From Acinetobacter parvus DSM 16617 = CIP 108168 (lineage in GTDB: Bacteria; Pseudomonadota; Gammaproteobacteria; Pseudomonadales; Moraxellaceae), in assembly GCF_000368025.1 (NCBI RefSeq), contig NZ_KB849212.1, positions 246,331-310,330 of the forward strand: 64,000 bases of DNA, written 5' to 3'. A program made the position numbers and the translations under genes. The notes under the pieces were generated by a model. It was given only the letters and a program-made list of their open reading frames with translations. It ran no database searches and had not been told where the DNA came from. Of the stretch, positions 17,541 to 25,446 are shown one piece after another. How positions within the stretch are numbered: position 1 is the first letter of the stretch; each line of letters starts with the position of its first letter.

Positions 17541-19707
17541 GCCATTAATTCAGCGCCTTTTAGAGCAAGAGTTCATACACGACCATTATGCTGAAGTACT
17601 TGAGCAATACCTAAATCGCACAGTTGATATCCCTGAACTGAAGCAGTTATTAAAGCTCGATAATGAGATAGGGCAGAATCACCAATCACTGTTTCTACCT
17701 GCTCCACCTTCTGTTTCAGCAAATCCTATTTGTGCTTATATTTATTCAGTACAACAGCACTCCCAGCATTCTGTTATACAGCGATGGTCAGTCCACAATT
17801 TACATGCTGCCTGCATTCTTAAATCTATTCCAAATTCAGGTAAAAAAGACCATCAAACAACGATTATTAAAGTACTTGATCGATTTAGGTTAGCAAATGA
17901 AGCTTATGCTGCATCGCAGCAAGCAACACAGCTCAGTAAGTCTCAACAAAAATATTTATGGCTATGGCAACAACTTCCTAGCGATAAAACACCATTAGCT
18001 GAGTTTGTAAAGAGCTTACGCAGCTTAGAAACCAATTCTAATCTGAACCGTTTTCAATATTTATTGATTCTTGATCTACGGCGTTTTTATGATTATGTGT
18101 TGGCACTGAAACCTAAAAAAAATTATTCAGCACCGCCCAAACACATAGATGAACCACATTATCTAGATGAGTACGGCGCAATTTTATGCTGCCCACAAGA
18201 CATACTACAAAAGGAAGATCCTGCTCTATATTACGAGAAATTACAGGATGAACAGCCAAATCAGCAATACTCAATCAATACAGCACAGGTATCGCCATTA
18301 ACAAGCCAATCTAGTTTTTTACAACATAAAATTAGCCAGCTCACACAACAACACATTATTAGACAGCAGCATGATTTTATGTGTAGCAAGCATTATCCAG
18401 ACTTCAATAGCCTGAGCTTACTTGTACAACATTGTCATCAACTCTATTTAAATCATCCAGAAAAAAACAAAGCATATCTTTTTATCTTACTCAGTTTCTT
18501 GAGTGGTGTTCCTATTGAGCAATGGCTATATCTACAATCCAGACAACGCTATGCACTCAATAAACGACAGAAGGTCATTTTTGAAAACGATCAATATTTT
18601 CTACGTTCCAAATTCACACTGTTTGAGGACTCTGCTTTTGAATACAAAGACCAATTGCTTAATCAGGTGACCCATTTCGATTTGCCTTTAGTAAAAGAGC
18701 TGGTAGAGGGTTTAAGACAACCGCCAACAGTGAAGCAAGAACAGGTCGCACATGCATTAAAAAAATGCCGTGAAGAACTCTTCATTCCGTCGTTATCAAC
18801 TAAAAAAATAAGTGTTTTATTACATCACTGTATTTACCATTACACTCAAAATGAACAACTAGCCGACATTCTTACAGGCATCGATGCAAATCGATCAGTT
18901 TCTATTTCATATTGTTCGTATCCAATCTACCGTTTGCAGCAAAGCTATCAGGGTACAGTACAACAACTATCAAATGATTTAGCAAAAGAAATCCATGTCA
19001 TTGATGATGATCGAGAAAGATTTGGTAGCTGTAAAGCGCCGAAACCTGCAACAGTGACGGCGATATTTGCATATTTACAACATCAGATTATTCAAGCTAA
19101 ACACCATGGGCAAATGCTTGAGATGTTCAATCATTACAATGTCTGGCTGTGGCATATTTTATTATTGTTCAGTGCTGCTCGACCTGTCAGCGAGTTCCCG
19201 GGTTTCTTAAAAAATTTCGATTTAAAACAACAGTGGCTTTGGATTTCTGATAAAGAAATTCACTCAAGAACGGATGATGGGCGTTTAATCCCATTATGTG
19301 ATTTTGTTGTGAAGGAAATCCGCTTATTCATTACCTACTTAAATGAATTTAAACAACTACACCCAGAGCATCAACCGTATATTCAAGAAATTTTAAGCAG
19401 TAAAAGACCCCTTCTCAGTGTCTATCAACATGGTCAATGGCAAGCCCTCAGCCCTCATTTAGTCAACAGTTTCACTCGTATTATGCAACTTGATCATGCC
19501 AATTGGCTTAGGCACACAGCTCGTGCATATCTCACCGAAAAAGCAGATGAAAACTTCATTCTGGCTTTGTTTGGGCATGAGCAAAACCAACAAGAAATGG
19601 GGCAAAAATTCTCAAGTCTTTCGCTTCAACAATATAAAGAACTCGCCAACTGCCTCAACGATATGCAGCACGCTTACCAAATTGATGGGATGTATGAACA
19701 TGCTTAA
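17530..19707 (+). CDS. Large tyrosine-recombinase-like protein, apparently degenerate
   Basis: 725 residues from the ATG preceded by GGAGAGCG; a longer frame opens 67 codons earlier inside the preceding gene and was rejected. The last 200 residues resemble a tyrosine recombinase catalytic domain: FSAARPVSEF (Arg about 551), NWLRHTARAYL (Arg about 661, but Asn where the HxxR His should be) and LFGHE (His about 683). No Tyr sits at the usual spacing after that His; the next one is 19 residues on (about 702). The long N-terminal 500 residues match nothing I know. Likely a structural or targeting subunit rather than the cutting enzyme. Confidence 0.7.
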   Translation: MQSKPLIQRLLEQEFIHDHYAEVLEQYLNRTVDIPELKQLLKLDNEIGQNHQSLFLPAPPSVSANPICAYIYSVQQHSQHSVIQRWSVHNLHAACILKSIPNSGKKDHQTTIIKVLDRFRLANEAYAASQQATQLSKSQQKYLWLWQQLPSDKTPLAEFVKSLRSLETNSNLNRFQYLLILDLRRFYDYVLALKPKKNYSAPPKHIDEPHYLDEYGAILCCPQDILQKEDPALYYEKLQDEQPNQQYSINTAQVSPLTSQSSFLQHKISQLTQQHIIRQQHDFMCSKHYPDFNSLSLLVQHCHQLYLNHPEKNKAYLFILLSFLSGVPIEQWLYLQSRQRYALNKRQKVIFENDQYFLRSKFTLFEDSAFEYKDQLLNQVTHFDLPLVKELVEGLRQPPTVKQEQVAHALKKCREELFIPSLSTKKISVLLHHCIYHYTQNEQLADILTGIDANRSVSISYCSYPIYRLQQSYQGTVQQLSNDLAKEIHVIDDDRERFGSCKAPKPATVTAIFAYLQHQIIQAKHHGQMLEMFNHYNVWLWHILLLFSAARPVSEFPGFLKNFDLKQQWLWISDKEIHSRTDDGRLIPLCDFVVKEIRLFITYLNEFKQLHPEHQPYIQEILSSKRPLLSVYQHGQWQALSPHLVNSFTRIMQLDHANWLRHTARAYLTEKADENFILALFGHEQNQQEMGQKFSSLSLQQYKELANCLNDMQHAYQIDGMYEHA

Positions 19708-22700
19708 ACAAAAACATTATGCACATGAGCGCCGTGCTAAAGATAGAAATAAAAAACAAATGAAAGAGCGCTTACATATTCAATTGATTATTGAGGAGTT
19801 TCTCTCCCAAGAAAAATTACAACAGGCACAACAATCACAAAATTTCCCAGATCTCTATAACCAAGTGATTCAGCACTTAGAGCAACAAAAAGTAAGCTTT
19901 TCTTTAAAAAAGAGCTTTTATCAGCACTTCCGCAAACACATCATTCAATACAATCGCACCAATGATGCAGACTTACCACTGCCTACGCAGCACCTCGCCT
20001 CTATTCAACGAGCCTCTTTACTCTTTAATGAATCTTGGTTAGAGAATTCGAAATATCTCACATATTTAAAAGAGCGACTCTGGCGTTATTGGCATACTGT
20101 AGAATATTTTTCGGATGATGAAATTGTTGGCAATCTTCTTATAAGTGCAATCCTGTACGGCGGACTTTCACATCATTCAAGCTTGAATGCTTTACTTGAA
20201 CATCTCAAATCTGATGAAGCAATCTACCATCTTCAGACCTTACAACTTCCGCTTCTATTCTTAGAACCTCAATCGCCGCAATATGGTGATTTATATGATC
20301 CTAAACAAACCTTAAGGAAATCTCGAAATTTTGTACCAGATCGGCTAACACAGCTCTGGATTACTCGATTTAAGACACAATTAATAGATATCCAACACGA
20401 TTGTTACACTTATATCCGTTACGTTTTTAATGCCTTAGAGCTTTCTTTTAACCAGAAGAAATTTAATCAGCTTTTACAAACCTCCAGTCATTCATTTATG
20501 CAACTAGACAAGGTCAAATTAAGCCCTGCGCTTGCACAGTGTTTAACTGAAGAAATAGAAAGCTGTGGCTTAAGTCCAAGTGCTTTTAAACGCTATCTCT
20601 CACCTCAGCTAATACTTGACCACTCCGATCAAACTGAAGCACCACAGCCCCAAAATATCAACAACAGAGTAAAAGAGGAAAAATTACACACTGAAGATCC
20701 TCTTGAGGCACTTACTGCTTTGCATAAACAAATTTTGACGTTCTTTAAAAATAGGCATAAGACTACCTCGGATCTATGTAACCTGCTGCACAGCCAACAT
20801 GCCTATCTTCCAGAAAATGCGAAACGGCTTGGGCTTTGGCTATTTAGCTTATTTCGTCCGACTACAGAAGATATTAAGCAAATCACAGAGCTTTATCAGC
20901 TCGATCAAAACAAGTACTTACTCTATATCAATCATCAGCAGAAGATTCGTCATTCTTCAATCTATAGTTATTACACCAAACTTGCCGAGTCATGGTTATT
21001 ACATAGCACCGATTTTATAGAAGAATGCAATCTCAATGATCACCTAGAAGTGATCTACAAGCGTATGTTAAACGGCGTCGGTAAATCTAAATCACAAAAA
21101 TTTGATCTCTTAAAACGTTTTCATCACTTTCAGCGTGTCATATTTGATGCTGATGTGTTCCCAATGCAGAATGAAAGGTTTCATTTAAGCTCACCGAAAG
21201 CCGAAATCATCTCTGCAAAAATATTCCAACAGATGCTTGCGCGACTTGAATACTATAAAAGCCCAAGCTATACAGCCCATGATTTAGAAATGCTCAGTAT
21301 CGTATATACGATAGCGTTTCGTACGGGCATGCGGATTAATGAAATACTCGGCATGCGAATCAAGGATGTTGAAGGTATTCAAGCCAGTTCAATTTGGATA
21401 CGTCCATATCGTGCAAAGCATCAACAACATTTACTTAAAACAGATAGTGCTGAACGCAATCTCAACGTTCAAATTCTACTAACTCAAGAGGAGCATCTTA
21501 AATTTCAACATTACTGTCAAGTACGGCGCCGTGCTTATAGGCCCAGTCAATACTTGTTCACGATGTGGAACAGTACTGAACGCCTTAAACCTAATATGGT
21601 GACACTTCCTTTTCAACGCATCCTAGATGCAATATTGCCTGGTCATCGTTATTCTTTTCATTCTTTACGGCATACTGCAGCGAATAACCTCGCTATAATT
21701 TTGACTATGGACTACGAGTTTGTAGTTGCATTCACGGACTATTCAAACGATCATTACAACCTCATCAGAAGTCATCTATTACGCTCTAAAGCACCACAAG
21801 ACAGCTGGTATTTAATTGCGCACCTGCTCGGTCATATTGAACCAAACGAGACCTTCCGAAGCTATATCCATCTCAGCTATGTGATGGCAGGTTTTCAATT
21901 ACGTCAATTTGATCTGATGCTTTCCACCCAAATTATTCAAAAAATCTGTCCAACTTTAATAACGCCGTTGAAACATGCTCAAGAGATCCACCTCAGCAGT
22001 TTTGACACTCAAATGCTTCAAGCGACTCATGTAATACCATTAGGCATAGATAAACAATCAAGTATGCCAATCAATAAAAAAGAAATTCAGCAAAAACCTA
22101 CTGATGATTGCATCTATGGTACTGCTCGATCAGAATATCCGTCTGCACTGATCATAAAAATACTCAATGCATTAGATCAATCTTATACACCTGAGCTTCT
22201 GTCTCAAAAGTATGACTTTCCAATTAAGACACTCATGCTGTGGCAACAAAATATACTTAAGCTCAAACAACTCAAAAATCGCAAGAACCGACCTCGCTTC
22301 ATTATTGATGCTGATAAATCACAACGCATACTTCCACATATTGAAACCAAGGAAGAAAAAATAGTCTTAGAGTATTTTTTTAAACAGCTTAATAAATTGA
22401 AAAGTGATGATGCAAACATCTTAAATGCACTACATATTTTTGAAATGAAAGCCAACATTTCACATGCTGGATTAATCTTTAATAGTGCTGATATAAGGCT
22501 AGCAAATCGATTTTTGACAGGAATTTATTCTTTATTTCCAGAAAAATATTGGCAGATTGCTATATCTTCTGAAATCTCTGAGGAAAAGCTCATGGAACGA
22601 CTGCAGTTTAAATTTCTATCTTGCAGCATGAACAGCAGTCTAAATAATTCTTTTAAGTTTGAGCTAGTATCCCAAAACAATGGAAAGGCACTAACCGTCT

Positions 22701-22759
22701 TACGCTATTGCATGTTGGTTTTACTGATCCTGTGTACGCCGTCGCAACCTAGATCATAG
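19700..22759 (+). CDS. Very large tyrosine recombinase with complete catalytic set
   Basis: 1019 residues starting within the end of the previous gene (8-bp overlap). The catalytic domain (about 510-735) shows RTGMRINEILGMR (Arg545), a basic segment RAKHQQHLLK that could supply Lys, FHSLRHTAANN (His654, Arg657), HLLGHIEPN (His712) and RSYIHLSY (Tyr722), the full R-K-HxxR-H-Y set. About 500 unassigned residues precede it and 300 follow, far longer than ordinary integrases of about 400 residues. The extreme C-terminus ends in hydrophobic residues about 55 bp before an IS3 element and may have been altered by nearby rearrangement. Confidence 0.8.
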   Translation: MLKQKHYAHERRAKDRNKKQMKERLHIQLIIEEFLSQEKLQQAQQSQNFPDLYNQVIQHLEQQKVSFSLKKSFYQHFRKHIIQYNRTNDADLPLPTQHLASIQRASLLFNESWLENSKYLTYLKERLWRYWHTVEYFSDDEIVGNLLISAILYGGLSHHSSLNALLEHLKSDEAIYHLQTLQLPLLFLEPQSPQYGDLYDPKQTLRKSRNFVPDRLTQLWITRFKTQLIDIQHDCYTYIRYVFNALELSFNQKKFNQLLQTSSHSFMQLDKVKLSPALAQCLTEEIESCGLSPSAFKRYLSPQLILDHSDQTEAPQPQNINNRVKEEKLHTEDPLEALTALHKQILTFFKNRHKTTSDLCNLLHSQHAYLPENAKRLGLWLFSLFRPTTEDIKQITELYQLDQNKYLLYINHQQKIRHSSIYSYYTKLAESWLLHSTDFIEECNLNDHLEVIYKRMLNGVGKSKSQKFDLLKRFHHFQRVIFDADVFPMQNERFHLSSPKAEIISAKIFQQMLARLEYYKSPSYTAHDLEMLSIVYTIAFRTGMRINEILGMRIKDVEGIQASSIWIRPYRAKHQQHLLKTDSAERNLNVQILLTQEEHLKFQHYCQVRRRAYRPSQYLFTMWNSTERLKPNMVTLPFQRILDAILPGHRYSFHSLRHTAANNLAIILTMDYEFVVAFTDYSNDHYNLIRSHLLRSKAPQDSWYLIAHLLGHIEPNETFRSYIHLSYVMAGFQLRQFDLMLSTQIIQKICPTLITPLKHAQEIHLSSFDTQMLQATHVIPLGIDKQSSMPINKKEIQQKPTDDCIYGTARSEYPSALIIKILNALDQSYTPELLSQKYDFPIKTLMLWQQNILKLKQLKNRKNRPRFIIDADKSQRILPHIETKEEKIVLEYFFKQLNKLKSDDANILNALHIFEMKANISHAGLIFNSADIRLANRFLTGIYSLFPEKYWQIAISSEISEEKLMERLQFKFLSCSMNSSLNNSFKFELVSQNNGKALTVLRYCMLVLLILCTPSQPRS

Positions 22760-22878
22760 CTGATCTGGCTGATAACCTGAAAACTCATAAAAGTCATGCA
22801 ACAATTGAGCATAGTGAATAGCCACCGATTTTGTAGACACCTTTTAGTTAGATAAAATGGCTAATTAACGAGGTGCTT

Positions 22879-23157
22879 ATGAGCAGTAAACGATATACTC
22901 CAGAATTTAAAATTGAAGCAGTAAAACAGGTCACAGAGAAAGGTCATAGTGTTGCTGATGTCGCAGCGCGTTTAGGTACGACTACACATAGTTTGTATGC
23001 CTGGATTAAACGTTATGATCCACAGCAGCCCAAGACGATAGAATCTAATGATCCAAGTGCAGAATTAGCGAAATTAAAAAAAGAGCTGCAAAGGGTCACT
23101 GAAGAAAGGGACATATTAAAAAAGGCCGCGGTGTACTTCGCAAGCCAGTCCAAATGA
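22879..23157 (+). CDS. IS3-family transposase OrfA
   Basis: 92 residues from the ATG after GAGGTGCTT (a GTG two codons earlier is possible). N-terminal HTH (RYTPEFKIEAVKQVTEKGHS), then a leucine-zipper region (LAKLKKELQRVTEERDILKKA). An A6G slip site lies in the ILKKA codons, allowing an OrfAB fusion. Intact. Confidence 0.9.
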   Translation: MSSKRYTPEFKIEAVKQVTEKGHSVADVAARLGTTTHSLYAWIKRYDPQQPKTIESNDPSAELAKLKKELQRVTEERDILKKAAVYFASQSK

Positions 23158-24041
23158 GGTACGCCTTTATTCAGGACAATCAGCACATATGGCCTGTTCG
23201 TCGTTTATGTTCAACGTTAGATGTTCACCACAGTGGTTATTACGCATGGTTAAAGCAACCCACCAGTAAAACTGCAAGGAAACGGCAACAGCTTTCAGGC
23301 CTGATTAAACAATTCTGGCTGGAATCTGGCGGAGTCTATGGCTATCGTAAGATTCACTGTGATTTGAAAGATGTTGGCGAAAGTTGTGGGATCAATCGAG
23401 TACATCGACTGATGAAAGCAGATGGTCTTAAATCACAGCGTGGTTATCGTAAGCCTAGAGCTTACGCTGGTACTCCGGCTGTCATTGCCGCAAATAGCTT
23501 AAATCGACAGTTTAATCCAACTCAGCCGAACCAATTATGGGTGACGGACATTACCTATATCCGTACACATGAAGGGTGGCTATATCTTGCGGTGGTGATT
23601 GACCTGTTTTCACGTCTTGTTGTTGGCTGGTCTATGAAATCCAGAATCACGACAGATTTGGTTTTAGATGCGTTATTGATGGCTTTGTGGCGAAGAAATC
23701 CAAAGAACAAAGTCCTAATCCATTCTCTTGCGAAGCAATGCTTCTCAGGCAGCCAATATACTAGCCATGAATGGCAGACATTTCTCAAGCATCATAATTT
23801 TGAAAGTAGTATGAGTCGTAGAGGCAATTGCCATGATAACGCTGTTGCAGAAAGCTTCTTCCAGCTATTAAAGCGGGAACGAATTAAAAAGAAAATCTAC
23901 GCAACTAGAACTGAAGCAAGATCAGATATCTTTGAATATATTGAGATGTTCTATAATTCAAAACGCAGACATGGTTCCAATGGTCAGCGTTCTCCATTAG
24001 ATTATGAAAAGGCCCATCAAAAGATGGTTATGTGTGTCTAG
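23154..24041 (+). CDS. IS3-family transposase OrfB with damaged second catalytic motif
   Basis: 295 residues beginning MRYAFIQDNQHIWPVRRLC. The first Asp is in LWVTDITYIRTHEGW and the Glu in NCHDNAVAESFFQLLKRE. Where IS3 transposases have HSDQGSQYTS, this one reads HSLAKQCFSGSQYTS: the catalytic Asp is absent and seven residues (LAKQCFS) lie between HS and GSQYTS. The extra DNA is a small imperfect palindrome around GAAGCAATGCTTC. The enzyme is therefore probably inactive, although the frame is kept. Confidence 0.88.
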   Translation: MRYAFIQDNQHIWPVRRLCSTLDVHHSGYYAWLKQPTSKTARKRQQLSGLIKQFWLESGGVYGYRKIHCDLKDVGESCGINRVHRLMKADGLKSQRGYRKPRAYAGTPAVIAANSLNRQFNPTQPNQLWVTDITYIRTHEGWLYLAVVIDLFSRLVVGWSMKSRITTDLVLDALLMALWRRNPKNKVLIHSLAKQCFSGSQYTSHEWQTFLKHHNFESSMSRRGNCHDNAVAESFFQLLKRERIKKKIYATRTEARSDIFEYIEMFYNSKRRHGSNGQRSPLDYEKAHQKMVMCV

Positions 24042-24060
24042 AATTTTGGTGGCTATTCAC

Positions 24061-24123
24061 TGTGATGATATGTGCTGCTTCCCACAAATGGGTTTCTAAG
24101 TCTTTTAAATCAAGGAGAGTCAT
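24061..24123 (-). pseudogene. hsdM: N-terminal remnant of type I restriction methyltransferase HsdM
   Basis: 21 codons on the minus strand, preceded by AAGGAG-like bases, read MTLLDLKDLETHLWEAAHI and stop at the IS3 end. This resembles the start of HsdM proteins, whose N-terminal domain begins with a similar LKDLE-LW helix. Everything downstream, including the AdoMet-binding motifs, is missing. The match is short, so the identity is likely but not certain. Confidence 0.5.
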
Positions 24124-24160
24124 AAATTTACTACATTCAATTTATATAAATATGGATAAA

Positions 24161-24484
24161 TTACTTTTGTAAAGACAAGATAAATTTCTGAATCATTTCT
24201 CTTTCTAACTCAGATAACTCTTGAATAGATTTTAAAATGGGATCTGTGCCTGAATTTGAGTATTGATCAGTACGTCCAAGCAAGTAATCACTCGAGATAT
24301 TTAGTGCTATCAACAACTTATATAAGTTTTCCAATGATGGTTTTCTAGAACCAGCTTCGATATGTGAAATCGATGTAGATGGGATTCCAGATTTATCAGC
24401 AAGTTCTTGCTGAGTCATTTTTCTTTGGGCTCTTATTTCTTTAAGTCTTTCACAAAAGAGCTTAGAGTCCATTTCAATCAACAT
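24161..24484 (-). CDS. XRE-family transcriptional regulator
   Basis: 107 residues (an internal ATG four codons in is equally possible) with a Cro/C1-type helix-turn-helix: RLKEIRAQRKMTQQELADKSG, then STSISHIEAGSRKPSLENLYKLL. It lies 37 bp before the hsdM remnant on the same strand, an arrangement like controller proteins of restriction-modification systems. A perfect palindrome overlapping its promoter suggests autoregulation. It now has no intact target operon. Confidence 0.85.
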   Translation of the reverse strand: MLIEMDSKLFCERLKEIRAQRKMTQQELADKSGIPSTSISHIEAGSRKPSLENLYKLLIALNISSDYLLGRTDQYSNSGTDPILKSIQELSELEREMIQKFILSLQK

Positions 24485-24534
24485 AAGGCACCATAAATCC
24501 CCAATAAAAAATTGACCATATGGATAAGTTAGCT

Positions 24535-24572
24535 TGTATACATTGACAGTATTTTATTGTCGAATTCGACAA
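24535..24572 (-). promoter_or_regulatory. Promoter and palindromic operator of the XRE gene
   Basis: A perfect 16-bp palindrome, TTGTCGAATTCGACAA, lies at 24557-24572. On the minus strand its inner half forms a possible -35 (TCGACA), followed after 17 bp by a -10 of TATACA at 24540-24535, placing transcription start about 45-55 bp before the XRE start codon. A dimeric XRE protein bound here would block RNA polymerase. Confidence 0.6.
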
Positions 24573-24861
24573 AAAGATATCTTTTAAAGAAAATTTTATT
24601 AATAATTATCACTGATTTGTACTAAGACAAACCTAACCGTTATGAAATCAAAATAATTAGAGATATATGAAAAATAAAATCGTATATCCCTTTTCAAAAA
24701 AGCTAATCATTAATCTTGAATCAAGATCATTTTCCTTCAGCTTATAGTAGACCTCTTGCGTTAGTCAAAATTTGAGCAGGCACGACATTGGATTTATAAA
24801 GTATTGCATAAAGTTCAAATAATTAAAAAACCTACTTTCGCAAGAAGTCTAGTCATTCAAA
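24573..24861. other. Non-coding stretch including a MITE-like element
   Basis: AT-rich DNA upstream of the XRE promoter; apart from the inverted-repeat element at 24748-24851 I see no gene in it. Confidence 0.5.
24748..24851. repeat. MITE-like inverted-repeat element, 104 bp
   Basis: TAGACCTCTTGCG at 24748-24760 is mirrored by CGCAAGAAGTCTA at 24839-24851, with one mismatch in 13 bp. The short interior codes for nothing. The ends resemble those of IS5/IS427-type elements, so this may be a non-autonomous derivative. No target duplication is obvious. Confidence 0.5.
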
Positions 24862-25245
24862 CTATTTAAAATAATAGCCGAGTGTATCGTCCTTTGAATC
24901 ACCCCACCCCGTCCATATCTGATTCAGTTTTACGTAATGCTGATTAACGCTTTGGACTTTATATAAATAGCTACGTGGTGGAGAAATGTTATTTATCCGT
25001 ACTTTCTCAATCAGAATGAAGGTCTTGTCATCTAACCATCTTACTCTCAACGATAATGGGTCTTGGCATTGCCCCATTTCAGCATACATTGCAGCATCTT
25101 TACCATTCTTGGAAAATGACAAGCCTGCACATTCTACATCAGGTAAATCTAAGACTAGTCGTTTTCCAACTAAGCTTTCTTTTGCGCCTGCACAAGCCAG
25201 CGTAGAAAGACTTAAACATAATCCTGCAAATATTATTTTTTTCAT
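24862..25245 (-). CDS. Secreted hypothetical protein
   Basis: 127 residues with a clear signal peptide (MKKIIFAGLCLSLSTLACAGA) and a small mature domain of no recognised family, with two cysteines that could pair (DVECAGLSF and MGQCQDPL). The start after AAAGGGTC is chosen because it opens the signal peptide; the frame runs 37 codons further upstream without one. It lies about 200 bp downstream of the CAP-domain lipoprotein on the same strand. Confidence 0.65.
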   Translation of the reverse strand: MKKIIFAGLCLSLSTLACAGAKESLVGKRLVLDLPDVECAGLSFSKNGKDAAMYAEMGQCQDPLSLRVRWLDDKTFILIEKVRINNISPPRSYLYKVQSVNQHYVKLNQIWTGWGDSKDDTLGYYFK

Positions 25246-25446
25246 TTGATATGACCCTTTATTTATTTGGAGGTTAAAACACATTGTCAATAAAACCACA
25301 CTGTAAGATGTACTGTGGGGAATTAACTGAACTGTCATAAAGGCTGATAAAAGCAATCATGTTATTCAGATCAGAGGTATAAGGTTTACTCGTGACGAGA
25401 AGTTTTTTAATCATCAATGTCATTTTATTGTTGTCCTTATTTTCTA

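Larger units (their letters stand above)
22814..24060 (+). mobile_element. IS3-family insertion sequence, complete, 1247 bp
   Basis: Inverted ends GTGAATAGCCACC at 22814 and its complement ending at 24060, extending imperfectly to about 27 bp. It carries OrfA and OrfB in overlapping frames. No target duplication is recognisable (GCATA on the left, TGTGA on the right), which suggests rearrangement after insertion. The right end interrupts an hsdM-like gene. It differs from the IS3 element at the window start. Confidence 0.88.

Noticed and set aside
19490..19699. Upstream extension of the 1019-residue recombinase
   Set aside because: It is an out-of-frame reading of the preceding gene's conserved C-terminus; the overlapping ATG at 19700 fits the module's pattern.
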